Below are positions 8,046 to 17,272 of a DNA stretch of 48,711 nucleotides, piece after piece. This DNA is from Pedobacter sp. ASV28 (lineage in GTDB: Bacteria; Bacteroidota; Bacteroidia; Sphingobacteriales; Sphingobacteriaceae), in assembly GCF_016428855.1 (NCBI RefSeq), contig NZ_JAELTN010000042.1, forward strand, positions 1 through 48,711. Direction: 5' to 3'. Position 1 is the stretch's first letter. Each line of letters opens with the position of its first letter. The position numbers and the translations under genes are program-made. A model generated the notes under the pieces. That model searched no databases. It was not told the origin of the DNA and saw nothing but the letters and a program-made list of their open reading frames with translations.

Positions 8046-8174
8046 AATTACAAGGGCCCCAAAAGTTTGAATGTGCCACCATATCCAATTCTATTGAGCA
8101 TCTTAATTCCAATATAAGTATGGCATTAAGATAAGATCGATTTAGGCGAACAGACTTTTGGGGCCCTTGTAATT
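8046..8174. repeat. 21-bp perfect inverted repeat with nested hairpin, between convergent genes
   Basis: Arms at 8046-8066 and 8154-8174 are perfectly complementary over 21 bases and contain GGGCCCC/GGGGCCC. The 87-base loop holds a nested 8-bp hairpin (ATCTTAAT 8100-8107 with ATTAAGAT 8125-8132). It begins 18 bases after the cytochrome stop and ends 18 bases before the stop of the convergent GreA-like gene, so it may terminate both. The arm length, loop size and symmetric placement are unusual for a terminator. Confidence 0.7.
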
Positions 8175-8192
8175 AAGAGAATATCTATCTTT

Positions 8193-8606
8193 TTAAGATA
8201 CCAAATCGCCTATTTTCGATACCGTTAAGATTTCATAAGACTTTACACCTTCTGGCATTTCCCAATCTAACCTTGCCCCTTCTTTATAACCCAACATGGC
8301 AATACCTATTGGAGACAATATAGAGATGGTATTGTTTTTACGTTTTGCCCTTTGAGGCGATACCAGGTGATAGGTAAACTGTTTACCGCTTTCAATTTCC
8401 TTAACCTTAACGCTTTTATTAATATCGACAACAGTATCAGGAATATCTTTTCTCAATACCTGCTTCGCATATTTTAATTCGATTTCCAGTTTCATTTCAT
8501 TGTGCCTGCTCAGCTTCTTCTTGTTCACATAGATTTTTAATAAGTCAAAAATACCCCTAGAAAGGATAATAGGATTTTGATTTGTTTTTATTTGTTGTTC
8601 GTTCAT
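8193..8606 (-). CDS. GreA/GreB-family (Rnk-like) RNA polymerase-binding protein
   Basis: A 137-residue protein whose C-terminal half (about residues 55-135) matches the GreA/GreB FKBP-like domain: TVVDINKSVKVKEIESG, then ISILSPIGIAMLGYKEGARLDWEMPEG. That SPIG-x-A-x-G-x-x-G pattern is the domain hallmark. The N-terminal half is a short basic helical segment rather than a full GreA coiled coil, as in Rnk (regulator of nucleoside diphosphate kinase). It likely docks on RNA polymerase near the secondary channel; without acidic tip residues, transcript-cleavage activity is not expected. Monocistronic, convergent with the cytochrome gene. Confidence 0.8.
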   Translation of the reverse strand: MNEQQIKTNQNPIILSRGIFDLLKIYVNKKKLSRHNEMKLEIELKYAKQVLRKDIPDTVVDINKSVKVKEIESGKQFTYHLVSPQRAKRKNNTISILSPIGIAMLGYKEGARLDWEMPEGVKSYEILTVSKIGDLVS

Positions 8607-9136
8607 GTCTGCTGTTTTTAAGTTTTACATTATTTATTATAGAGCGTTATAAAACACATGCCCCAGCCTTATATGCCGAGGCCAGTACATCAAAATCAGT
8701 GGAACAAACAATATGGTATACGAAAAAACACATAGAAGGCTGAATAGGTGTGCAGCTAAAAACTTTATATTTTTATTTAAAACGGAGATTAAAAGCAATT
8801 AACATCAAATAGCTTGGCTATATCAGTCAATTAAATTTTGGAAAAATAAAAACATGGAAAAATCCCCAGACCTATACAGAAAAGGTTGGGGCAGGATAAC
8901 TAAAATCCTTAAAGGCCGAAAATAGATACAACTTTGCCATCATCTATGAGAGTAGGAATAAGCATTTTAATGATTGGCTATTCCTACTTTACAAAGATAG
9001 CATTAAAAATGGCTATAAAAGCTTTTATCTCATCAATCGATATTGCCCTTAAAAAAGCAGGTTGCTGGCTAATCTCTACTCCCAAAAATCCATATTCGTA
9101 AAATGCTTATTATCTTTACCTAGAAAATATTAGATC
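8607..9136. other. 530-base gap without a convincing gene
   Basis: AT-rich sequence between divergent genes. The only start-to-stop frame I considered is ATG 8854 to TAG 8925 (23 residues, basic), which is too short to call. I see no hairpin of note, no tRNA-like arms and no obvious repeat. It contains the promoters of the Rnk-like gene and of the small membrane protein at 9137. Confidence 0.4.
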
Positions 9137-9370
9137 ATGCCCGAGTTACTTTTACTTTGTTTTATGTTAATTCCTCAATTAGTGGCAGGAATATATGCTA
9201 AAACTATAGGTAAGAGTTTTTGGTTTTGGTTCTTTATATCCTTTCTTATCCCTATTATCTCATTGATTATCCTATTAATATTAGATAGCAAAAAAGAGGA
9301 AACCAAACCCAAAAAAGGTTATCAACTGGCCGATCATGTTAAAAAAAACAAGGAGAATCAAAAAGAATAA
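9137..9370 (+). CDS. Small two-helix membrane protein
   Basis: A 77-residue protein with two predicted membrane segments (about residues 3-20 and 27-49: FWFWFFISFLIPIISLIILL) followed by a charged Lys/Glu-rich cytoplasmic tail (SKKEETKPKKG...KNKENQKE). The layout resembles many short inner-membrane proteins of unknown role. It is followed 64 bases later by a putative lipoprotein in the same direction, so the two could be co-expressed. I recognise no family. Confidence 0.6.
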   Translation: MPELLLLCFMLIPQLVAGIYAKTIGKSFWFWFFISFLIPIISLIILLILDSKKEETKPKKGYQLADHVKKNKENQKE

Positions 9371-9434
9371 CTATTTTTATAAACACCTATAGATCAACAC
9401 CATTACCATATCTTAAAATTAGCAAAACCAAGCA

Positions 9435-10148
9435 ATGGGCAAAAAACTACTGTTCTTGTTTCTAATGGGATTCTTATCCTGCAAAAAATCTAAGATCAAT
9501 ATAAGTGATTCATCTTTAAAGCTCACTTTTTCCCAGCAGACCATAGCAATAGATAAAGTAGATTCTGTAGTAGTGACGCTTGCGCAACAAGGAAAAACAG
9601 ATCTTGTAACCGAACGTCTGAACAAATTGGGCAATACTTATTTCTTAGAATATACAGCTACTAAAAATGTCGATAACATTATAAGTATAAGCATTTTTAG
9701 CACAGAAGATTCGCAAAGCAGAAGAAAGTATGTCTTAACAAAAGAGAATTTTAACGGCAATGAAATAGTGGCTGCCCCCATTATCGTTAAGCACGACAAA
9801 TGGATCCCTTATATCTTATTACTGGACAAGGTAAGAGGTGTAGAACTTATGGTATCCGAAAGGCAGGAACATCCTTTGGTAGAGCTAAGCATTTCCAAAA
9901 CAAAAGATTGGGACTATATCTATCTTAATAGACTTAGCCTGACAATGCTTAATGAAGTAGTAGATACAGAGACTTGGGAAACTTCTGGAAATTTCAAGGG
10001 AAAAATAAGCAACACCCACACCTTTTCAAGCTATAGTGAACGTATCAAAAATAAACTATGGCATAAAAGCGATGTGCTATTTATCTTGATGAATACTTTA
10101 ACTGGCGAAGAATGTTTATTTTATTACATCTATAATCAACGTTACTGA
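9435..10148 (+). CDS. Hypothetical lipoprotein
   Basis: A 237-residue protein with an N-terminal hydrophobic segment ending GFLSC, so Cys16 is a plausible lipidation site followed by KKSK. The rest is rich in alternating beta-strand-like segments (VDSVVVTLAQ, WDYIYLNRLSLTML) without catalytic motifs I recognise. It is probably envelope-anchored. It follows the small membrane protein, with only 64 bases between, and is followed by a spacer with a repeat-like string. No function can be proposed. Confidence 0.6.
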   Translation: MGKKLLFLFLMGFLSCKKSKINISDSSLKLTFSQQTIAIDKVDSVVVTLAQQGKTDLVTERLNKLGNTYFLEYTATKNVDNIISISIFSTEDSQSRRKYVLTKENFNGNEIVAAPIIVKHDKWIPYILLLDKVRGVELMVSERQEHPLVELSISKTKDWDYIYLNRLSLTMLNEVVDTETWETSGNFKGKISNTHTFSSYSERIKNKLWHKSDVLFILMNTLTGEECLFYYIYNQRY

Positions 10149-10333
10149 ACCGGGAGATTAAAAAGGAAGCTATACAAAAAGAAAGGGAGCAAAAACCTTC
10201 ATTTGTCATTCAGCACACCTACCTACGGTAGACTGGCAACGAAGAAATCCATATATGGTAATCGTAACCATAGGTGCCTTCTCGTATCGGCATAACAAAA
10301 CATACTAATTAAGGTCTTTTTGCTCCTTCTTAT
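10149..10333. other. Spacer with repeat-like TCATTC...GAAGAAATCC strings
   Basis: Convergent spacer of 185 bases. It contains TTTGTCATTCAGCACACC near 10202 and GAAGAAATCC near 10240, strings like those in the intergenic repeats at 3052 and 6310. The arms do not pair well here, so it looks like a degraded copy. Confidence 0.3.
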
Positions 10334-12667
10334 TTAGTTATTTTCCCTTGATAGTTGATTAGCTCCCCTCAAATTATATTCTTTTGGAGGTTCTGCACCC
10401 AATAAATATCTTACAAAATAATCCCACCTCCTGCGCATCATATAAGGATTATAAGGGCCAAAGCCATGCGAACTGTGAGGGAACAACACCAGATCGTAAT
10501 CTTTATTGGCCCTATTCAAAGCATCGATCACCAGATAGGTATTGTAGGGAGGTACATTATTGTCCATCATACCATGCGCCAGCATTAGCTTACCTTTTAA
10601 ATTTTTAGCATGGTTTTGATTGGCTTGTGCTTCATAATCTGAATTTTCCAGTAAACCGTTATAACGTTCACCCCAATCATCCTCGTAATTCCTATTTTCA
10701 TGATTCCCTGCTTGCGAAACACCCACTTTAAAGAAATCAGGATAGCGGAACAATGCCGCAGCAGTGGCAAAACCGCCACCCGAATGTCCCCAAATGCCCA
10801 CCTTATTGGTATCGATAGGATAAGTTTTTGAAAGTTGTCTAATCGCTGTGATCTGATCTGGCAAGGTGTTGTCTCCCATATTGCCATAATTCATATCATG
10901 AAAGCTTTTTGAACGATAAGGATTGCTTGTCCCTTCTATCATGACTACAATAAAGCCCAGTTCGGCCAAGGCCTGATGATCGCCCCTAGCTGCAGAGAAT
11001 GACCAACTGCCTACGCTCCCACCCTGTGGCCCTGGATAGATATAGTCTACCACCGGATACTTTTTGTTAGGGTCTATTTTCGCAGGTGTAAATACCAATC
11101 CATAAAGGTCTGTTTTTCCATCGCGGGCCTTCACATTGACCACATCTGGCGCTTTCCAACCTGTGGCCACCAATCTCGAAATATCCGCTCTTCCCAATTC
11201 GGTGATCATTTTTCCTTTTATATCCCTTAGCAAGGTGACGCCCGGTACATTCGGCTGTGAATAAGTATCTACTATATAGTTAAAATCTGGAGAGAAGGAT
11301 ACTTGATGATTGCCCTCTTCCGGCGTTAACAAGGTCATGCCTTTACCGTCAAAACCTATCTTATAAAAATAGGCGAAATAGGGATTACCTTTCTCTTTAC
11401 CATATCCGGTAAAATAAAGCATTCTGTTCTTTTCATCTACTTTTATCAGTTTGCCCACCAACCAGTTGCCTTTGGTAATCTGATTTTTCAGCTTACCCGT
11501 TTTGGCATCGTATAGATACATATGTCCCCAATCATCACGTTCCGAATACCATAAAATTTCGTTACTTTTAGGCAGATAACGCCAATTAATGGCATTTACC
11601 CCAGATTCGAAGTAGGTTTTTACCGTTTCTACAAATACCTCTCTTACCAATCCTGTATTGGCATCTGCAATTTGTAGCTTTGAAATTTTATGGTCTCTGG
11701 AGGTAGACAAGAAAGCAAACTCACTTCCATCCGCATTCCAATCTACATCTGCCAATTGGCCATTTTCTACAATATCGTCACTTAATGAGCTTCTGTGATC
11801 GTCCAATGGGATTTGTAGATCGACGACTTTAGCCTGCTCTACATCAACCACTACCCTGCGTAATTTAGCAACCTCTTTATCCCCTGGCAAAGGATATTTC
11901 CAAGCTTTTAAAGTTGGTGATCCTACATTGGTCGTGACCAGATACATATCTTTTAAATGTCGCTGGTCCTGCTGAAAGGTCGCAATCTTCTTCGAATCCG
12001 GAGACCAACGAACAATGGGCCTATCGCTCATCTTCCAGCCCGCATTATCTGTGGCGTAGCCATAATCTTTTTTACCATCAAAGGTAAGCTGTGTTTCCTT
12101 ATTGGTCGCAATATCTTTTAGCCATAAATTCCAATCTTTGATGAAAACTGCTTTTTTACCATCTGGAGATAGCACTTCAAAACCTCTCGACATTCCACCT
12201 CTACCTATAGACGATGGCTTTTCTGCACTATGGGATTTCCCCTTACTCAGCTCATTGGTCTGCGAATGATAAGTCCATGGCTGGTCTTCAACCGAAAACT
12301 TGAACGTTTTTCCATCGGTTTCATAAGAAAGGTTCTGAAAAGGGAGCTTGCCAGCTTCATAAACCTTACCCGTGGCCTTACCGAGGACCACCGCAAGCCG
12401 CTCATGATCGAAAAGTGGCGCTTTAGTTTTCTTTACAGGATCTACCAATAAAAACTCATTGCCCTTATAAGTACTATTCAGGTACCAGAATTTTTCTCCA
12501 GCTATCCAATTAGGACGAACAAGCCCTCCATCCACATAGGGCTCTATATTATAATTCAAGAATTTCTCCGCTCTTGCGTAATCTTCTTTGGTTAGGGGCT
12601 GATGCTGTTGGGCGTTCACCGTGAAAACTGTTATAAGTACATTAATGGTCAGTAGATATCTCTTCAT
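10334..12667 (-). CDS. S9 family dipeptidyl peptidase IV
   Basis: A 777-residue exported serine peptidase that removes X-Pro or X-Ala dipeptides from peptide N-termini. The signal peptide ends near residue 20 (FTVNAQ). An N-terminal beta-propeller (DPPIV_N, about residues 90-480) carries RWSPDSKKIATFQQD and WSYERDDWGHMY-like blades. The C-terminal alpha/beta-hydrolase (about 510-770) has the nucleophile Ser629 in GHSGGG, the acid Asp in MMDNNVPP and the His in HSSHGF. It is typical in length and stands alone. Bacteroidota use such periplasmic DPPs in peptide utilisation, which fits the peptide-uptake flavour of this group. Confidence 0.92.
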   Translation of the reverse strand: MKRYLLTINVLITVFTVNAQQHQPLTKEDYARAEKFLNYNIEPYVDGGLVRPNWIAGEKFWYLNSTYKGNEFLLVDPVKKTKAPLFDHERLAVVLGKATGKVYEAGKLPFQNLSYETDGKTFKFSVEDQPWTYHSQTNELSKGKSHSAEKPSSIGRGGMSRGFEVLSPDGKKAVFIKDWNLWLKDIATNKETQLTFDGKKDYGYATDNAGWKMSDRPIVRWSPDSKKIATFQQDQRHLKDMYLVTTNVGSPTLKAWKYPLPGDKEVAKLRRVVVDVEQAKVVDLQIPLDDHRSSLSDDIVENGQLADVDWNADGSEFAFLSTSRDHKISKLQIADANTGLVREVFVETVKTYFESGVNAINWRYLPKSNEILWYSERDDWGHMYLYDAKTGKLKNQITKGNWLVGKLIKVDEKNRMLYFTGYGKEKGNPYFAYFYKIGFDGKGMTLLTPEEGNHQVSFSPDFNYIVDTYSQPNVPGVTLLRDIKGKMITELGRADISRLVATGWKAPDVVNVKARDGKTDLYGLVFTPAKIDPNKKYPVVDYIYPGPQGGSVGSWSFSAARGDHQALAELGFIVVMIEGTSNPYRSKSFHDMNYGNMGDNTLPDQITAIRQLSKTYPIDTNKVGIWGHSGGGFATAAALFRYPDFFKVGVSQAGNHENRNYEDDWGERYNGLLENSDYEAQANQNHAKNLKGKLMLAHGMMDNNVPPYNTYLVIDALNRANKDYDLVLFPHSSHGFGPYNPYMMRRRWDYFVRYLLGAEPPKEYNLRGANQLSRENN

Positions 12668-12917
12668 ATGAATGAATTAACTTTTGACCTTAAAATTAAT
12701 AGTGTTTTTCATATAATTGACTTAAAGTATTAAGAATAATACAGTAAGACAAGCCATTTCTTGATGGCTTGTTAAGCCTTATTTAGATTTTTCTATCCAA
12801 ATCAAAAAGTTTTTGTACCCCTATCCCTCTCAGATAGCTTAATTTAAATATTTGAAGGCTCATAATTAGTGAAAAAATTCTTACATTATCTGATCATTTA
12901 ACATTAACGCAGAACAA

Positions 12918-13784
12918 ATGACCAAGCAAAATCTAAGTTTTTTAGATACCATAAAACCTTTCTTTAAAGGCATTGGGCAAATTATGCTGCAGAATAATGC
13001 CTGGACAGGCTTGCTTTTTATGGTTGGAATATGCTGTGGTTCCTACGTAATGGGGATTGCAGCCATATTTGCTGTTATTACCGGAACCACTACGGCCATG
13101 CTCCTAAAGTATCCCAATGATGAAATAAGTGATGGATTGTATGGCTTTAGTGCTGCGCTAGTGGGAGTCGCTTTAATTTGTTTCTTTCAACCAACTGTAG
13201 CCACCTGGGCTGCCATTCTTATCGGCTCGGTCCTCGCAACCGTAATACAACGTTTATTCATTGCAAAAAAGATCCCCGCCTTTACTTTTCCATTTATTTT
13301 GGTCACCTGGTTGTTTTTATGCCTTTTTCACTATTTTCCATCGCTCGTAAAACCTCAGCTCGCTTCTAACGATACCAATAATTATCTCACCTTATTTGCC
13401 CATGGTTTTGGACAAGTAATTTTTCAGGTTAACATTTGGGCCGGGATCCTTTTTATGATAGGTATTTTTATTAGTCGTCCAATTGCTGCAATCTATGCTA
13501 TTGTGGGTATTGCATTAAGCAGTATGATCGCCTATCAGCTAAAAGAGCCTGTAAATGATATTTATCTTGGCCTATTAAGCTATAATGCGGTACTATGCGC
13601 CATTACTTTTGCGGGAAAAAAAAGAGAAGATCTTATAAGAGGGCTGATTGCGGTCATATTGTCCGTTCTGATCATGATCAAAATGAGGGACTTGAACCTG
13701 CCTGCCTTAACTTTTCCGTTTGTATTGGCCACCTGGCTCGTTCTAATCATAAAAATTATTCCGTTAAAAGCGAGCAACAAATAA
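12918..13784 (+). CDS. Urea transporter (UT family)
   Basis: A 288-residue integral membrane protein of the UT/Yut family, which conducts urea passively. The internal duplication that defines the fold is visible: IGQIMLQNNAWTGLLFMVGI in the first half and FGQVIFQVNIWAGILFMIGI in the second, each followed by a membrane hairpin. Both halves also repeat the LPALTFPF / IPAFTFPF element that lines the pore. About ten membrane segments are predicted. No urease or urea carboxylase gene lies in the window, so the fate of imported urea is not shown here. It is transcribed convergently with poxB. Confidence 0.88.
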   Translation: MTKQNLSFLDTIKPFFKGIGQIMLQNNAWTGLLFMVGICCGSYVMGIAAIFAVITGTTTAMLLKYPNDEISDGLYGFSAALVGVALICFFQPTVATWAAILIGSVLATVIQRLFIAKKIPAFTFPFILVTWLFLCLFHYFPSLVKPQLASNDTNNYLTLFAHGFGQVIFQVNIWAGILFMIGIFISRPIAAIYAIVGIALSSMIAYQLKEPVNDIYLGLLSYNAVLCAITFAGKKREDLIRGLIAVILSVLIMIKMRDLNLPALTFPFVLATWLVLIIKIIPLKASNK

Positions 13785-13845
13785 ACGCCCCTATCGAGGT
13801 AACACTTGGTTCTATTGGCGCTTTACCATGCGTTAAAAAGCAACG

Positions 13846-15582
13846 TCAAATTACATCCCAAAGATGTTTATAGTTAGATTTAATGGTATTCATCACCTCA
13901 TCCATTCGGCCACCCAATATTAATTTACCCATTGTTATGGCATAACCTTTTGCCTGTTCCCACTCTATCTTAGGTGGCATCGCTAAGGCATTGGGATTGG
14001 TAAATATATTTACAAGTACTGGTCCGTCTTCCTTCACTGCTTGCCCTATGGCTTCCTTAACGTCTTGTTGATGATGAACATTAATGCCCTTAAAGCCCAT
14101 GGCTTGCGCAACAAGGGCAAAGTCAGGATTCACCATGTCTGTTTCATTATCAGGCAGGCCACTTACCTCCATTTCCAGTTTTACCATTCCCAAGGCGCGA
14201 TTATTAAATACAATTAGCTTTATTGGCAAATTATATTGCTTAATGGTAGCCAGATCCCCAAGCAACATAGACAGACCGCCATCACCACACAGTGCAATCA
14301 CCTGTCTGCCTGGATAACATAAAGCTGCCCCAATCGCCATAGGCATTGCATTGGCCATTGAACCATGATTAAATGACCCGAGAAATTTTCGCTGTCCTGT
14401 TGCCTGTATATATCTGGCGCCCCATACACAGCTCATTCCTGTATCTAAAGTAAAAATAGCGTCTTTTGCAGCTATTTCATTAATTATCGACGCCACATAT
14501 TCTGGCTGTATAAAATCTTCTTCACCAATATTGTCCACATAAGTTTGCAGGTGCTGCTTTACTTTATCATACAAGTTCAGCTGTGCTTTTAGAAAACTGT
14601 CATCTTCCTTTTGGTCAATCAGTGGCAATAATACTTCAACGGTATCTTTAATCTTCCCACACAAACCCAACTCTAGCTTTGCCCGCCTGCCTAGTTTATC
14701 AGGTTTTTCATCAATTTGTACAATCTTGTTTTTAACTGGCATGAAAGGGGTATAAGGAAAATCTGTGCCAAGCAACAGCACAATGTCCGCCTCATGCATA
14801 CTATGATATGCAGATGGCAACCCCAATAGACCGGTCATTCCTACCTCATATGGATTGTCATATTGCATCCCCATTTTACCTCGAAAAGAATAACCTATGG
14901 GCGCTTGCAGTGCAGCGGCAAGTTTTAAGACCTCATCGTGTGCTTCACGTGCACCGTATCCACAAAATATGGTGACCTTAGGGTGTTTATTAAGTAGCTC
15001 TGCCAGGTTTTGCAATTCATGACCAGCAGGCCTTAAAACTGTTTCACAGCGAAAATTCTGCCGAGAGACATTACTTTCTTCAGCTGGCATGGCCGATACG
15101 TCGCCCGGTAGGCCAAATACAGCCACTCCCTTATGATGAATGGCATGTTGGATAGCTGCCTGGAACATACGAGGAGCCTGCTCTGGCGTACTTGCTACTT
15201 GGTTATAGCAGCTACAATCATCAAACAATTTTATGGTATTAGTACCCTGAAAATAATCTTGGCCAAATTCGGAGGTGTTTATAGTTGAGGCAATAGCAAT
15301 GACCGGAACACCTGTACGGTGCGCATCATAAAGGCCATTGATTAAATGGACATGTCCGGGCCCACAACTTCCCGCACAACAGGCAAGCCCTTCCAGCTCT
15401 GCCTCTGCCGCCGCTGCATATGCACCTACCTCTTCATGTCTTACATGTATCCATTTTATTTTACCATTTCTCCTTACCGCATCGTTCAGGTGATTTAAGC
15501 TATCTCCAGTAACGGCATAAATCCTTTTTACCCCGTTCTCTACTAGCATTTCTACCAATTGATCTGCTACTTGTTTGCTCAT
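13846..15582 (-). CDS. poxB: Pyruvate oxidase / pyruvate:quinone dehydrogenase (PoxB-like)
   Basis: A 578-residue thiamine diphosphate- and FAD-dependent enzyme that decarboxylates pyruvate to acetate and CO2 and passes electrons to quinone. It aligns along its length with E. coli PoxB as I remember it: GVKRIYAVTGDSLNHLNDA, the RHEEVGA motif with the catalytic Glu (50-51), AGSCGPGHVHLINGLYDAH, GSFNHGSMANAMPMAIGAA and the ThDP motif CGDGGLSMLLGD ending in FNN. The C-terminal stretch (GKLILGGRMDEVMN) corresponds to the PoxB membrane-association region. It is monocistronic. In Bacteroidota the acceptor would be menaquinone. An acetolactate synthase is less likely given the PoxB-specific blocks. 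Confidence 0.88.
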   Translation of the reverse strand: MSKQVADQLVEMLVENGVKRIYAVTGDSLNHLNDAVRRNGKIKWIHVRHEEVGAYAAAAEAELEGLACCAGSCGPGHVHLINGLYDAHRTGVPVIAIASTINTSEFGQDYFQGTNTIKLFDDCSCYNQVASTPEQAPRMFQAAIQHAIHHKGVAVFGLPGDVSAMPAEESNVSRQNFRCETVLRPAGHELQNLAELLNKHPKVTIFCGYGAREAHDEVLKLAAALQAPIGYSFRGKMGMQYDNPYEVGMTGLLGLPSAYHSMHEADIVLLLGTDFPYTPFMPVKNKIVQIDEKPDKLGRRAKLELGLCGKIKDTVEVLLPLIDQKEDDSFLKAQLNLYDKVKQHLQTYVDNIGEEDFIQPEYVASIINEIAAKDAIFTLDTGMSCVWGARYIQATGQRKFLGSFNHGSMANAMPMAIGAALCYPGRQVIALCGDGGLSMLLGDLATIKQYNLPIKLIVFNNRALGMVKLEMEVSGLPDNETDMVNPDFALVAQAMGFKGINVHHQQDVKEAIGQAVKEDGPVLVNIFTNPNALAMPPKIEWEQAKGYAITMGKLILGGRMDEVMNTIKSNYKHLWDVI

Positions 15583-15764
15583 GGCCTATAATTTTAGTGT
15601 TAAAAATGAAGTCCGATATAGACAATTTAATAAAATTTGTCCATAATATCATTAACCACAACCAACTATATTCTGAATAAGTTGTCAAAAATGCTCGCTC
15701 TATATAAACGCGAAACATTATTTATACTTAAGTGTTACATCTAATCGATCATACGATAAAAACT

Positions 15765-17162
15765 ATGAAAACACCAATCAATTCACTTATAGACCTGATG
15801 ATTGCCTTGGAAAGCCATACCCCTCAAGATTTAGAAATACAAACTTCCATACTTTGTCCATATTCCATTGTATTGCCCAAAGGTTTTGGTTTAAGCGGGA
15901 TTAACCAAGAAAGTTGCATCATCAGTTTTAATAACGGTGATGGCATTGGTCTTACAGCCCATAATAAAGTGGCCAATCTTACCATTCAAGCCAATCCCAA
16001 TAACAGGGCTATATACACATTAAGCAACCATCCCGATTTAGGTACCTTAACCCTAAAAAACCTGACTGTTTCAGGGCAGGTTCAAATACTGACCCGAGCG
16101 GGCACGAATAAAGCAAACCTAATTGCCGATAACATTGACATTGTAGCCTGCGATGCCCGCAGGTACTCAGAACAGCCACAGAAATACGGCGTGAATGTTT
16201 ATCAAGGCGCTTTTACCGTTTATAATTTCAACAGTGATCCAGAAAGTGTGATCAATGCTACATTAACAAATATCAGCCTAGGTCGAAAAGGCGCTCCCGT
16301 AATAGGCACAGGCTTATTTATTTGCGGATTTGGAGACAATGGTGGTTGGGTAATTGCAGATACGATAACAACTGGCGATATTTACTCAAATGGAATGATC
16401 CCTTTCGGTCAGCCAGATATAATTACTGCCGGTGTTTTTATGGTAAATGGTACCAAAGTAAAAAACTTACGCCATCATGGTTCAGTAACTACCTATGGCG
16501 TAAATGATATGGTATTGGATACTTGGGGACATGTAGAAAAATGGATAGCTGAAAAACACATTACCTCATACGGACCAAGTGGTATCGGTTTCGTAAACTT
16601 TGGTACGGTTGATGAATTTGAAGCCCAAGAAAAAATCGAAACCTTTGGCTCGGGTGCACGGGGTTTTAACCAGTATGACGGCACTGTTAAAAAAGCAACT
16701 TTTCACTCTATTATTACCCATGGTAATGGTTCTATAGGCATGCAGTTTAGTAAGCCTGTTGGCAGTATCGAAGTAAAAAACGGCATTATTACCTATGGAG
16801 CCGTAGGCCAATCGCTTGTTAAAGGGGTAATTATGACTCTTCCCGCAGATGCCCTTAGTGTTAAACCTGGTGGAGAAATTGGGCAACTAAACATTTCGGG
16901 AGGGATTACAACTTATGGAGACAATGTACATTCTTATCATGTAGAAGGTGGAATTGTACGTAAATTGAATGTTGATGGAGATATCGTTGCTAATGGTGAT
17001 CATTCCATTGCTATCGCAGTTACCGATAACGGCGAAACACCTCTAACCAATATCTCGGCGATATCGAAAAAAGGAATAGCTGTTCAGCTCGTTAAAGGAA
17101 AGGTGAATGACCGCCTTGGTCTCTCCGCCAAGGGAGCTCAGGGAGATATTGTAGAAGGTTGA
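15765..17162 (+). CDS. Unrecognised solenoid protein with a 25-residue repeat
   Basis: A 465-residue protein from ATG 15765; an in-frame ATG at 15732 would add 11 unlikely residues. It has no signal peptide or membrane segment, so it looks cytosolic. The N-terminal half has short beta-rich motifs like pectin-lyase-type helices. The second half contains a tandem motif [IV]-x-T-[YFH]-G: VTTYG (16485), ITSYG (16560), IETFG (16635), IITHG (16710), IITYG (16785), then ITTYG (16905) and a weaker IVANG (16983). The first five are exactly 75 bases (25 residues) apart, the next follows after 40 residues and the last after 26. Each unit has a later Gly and a GTV/GxI turn, consistent with one coil of a parallel beta-helix. 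No catalytic residues are recognisable. It diverges from poxB. Confidence 0.75.
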   Translation: MKTPINSLIDLMIALESHTPQDLEIQTSILCPYSIVLPKGFGLSGINQESCIISFNNGDGIGLTAHNKVANLTIQANPNNRAIYTLSNHPDLGTLTLKNLTVSGQVQILTRAGTNKANLIADNIDIVACDARRYSEQPQKYGVNVYQGAFTVYNFNSDPESVINATLTNISLGRKGAPVIGTGLFICGFGDNGGWVIADTITTGDIYSNGMIPFGQPDIITAGVFMVNGTKVKNLRHHGSVTTYGVNDMVLDTWGHVEKWIAEKHITSYGPSGIGFVNFGTVDEFEAQEKIETFGSGARGFNQYDGTVKKATFHSIITHGNGSIGMQFSKPVGSIEVKNGIITYGAVGQSLVKGVIMTLPADALSVKPGGEIGQLNISGGITTYGDNVHSYHVEGGIVRKLNVDGDIVANGDHSIAIAVTDNGETPLTNISAISKKGIAVQLVKGKVNDRLGLSAKGAQGDIVEG

Positions 17163-17219
17163 TGGATTTCTCCAGTTCCATAACCAATCAACCTTTGACA
17201 ATTTGGGAAAAGAATACCA

Positions 17220-17254
17220 AAAAGGTAAATGAAATTAATAATCATTTACCTTTT
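17220..17254. terminator. Bidirectional hairpin terminator
   Basis: AAAAGGTAAATGA (17220-17232) pairs perfectly over 13 bases with TCATTTACCTTTT (17242-17254) around a 9-base loop. T-runs flank it on both strands. It lies between the convergent solenoid-protein gene and the RND pump gene. Confidence 0.75.
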
Positions 17255-17272
17255 GATCAGCACTAAGTTTAA

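Noticed and set aside
8854..8925. 23-residue basic ORF in the gap before 9137
   Set aside because: Too short, no conserved features or signals to support translation.
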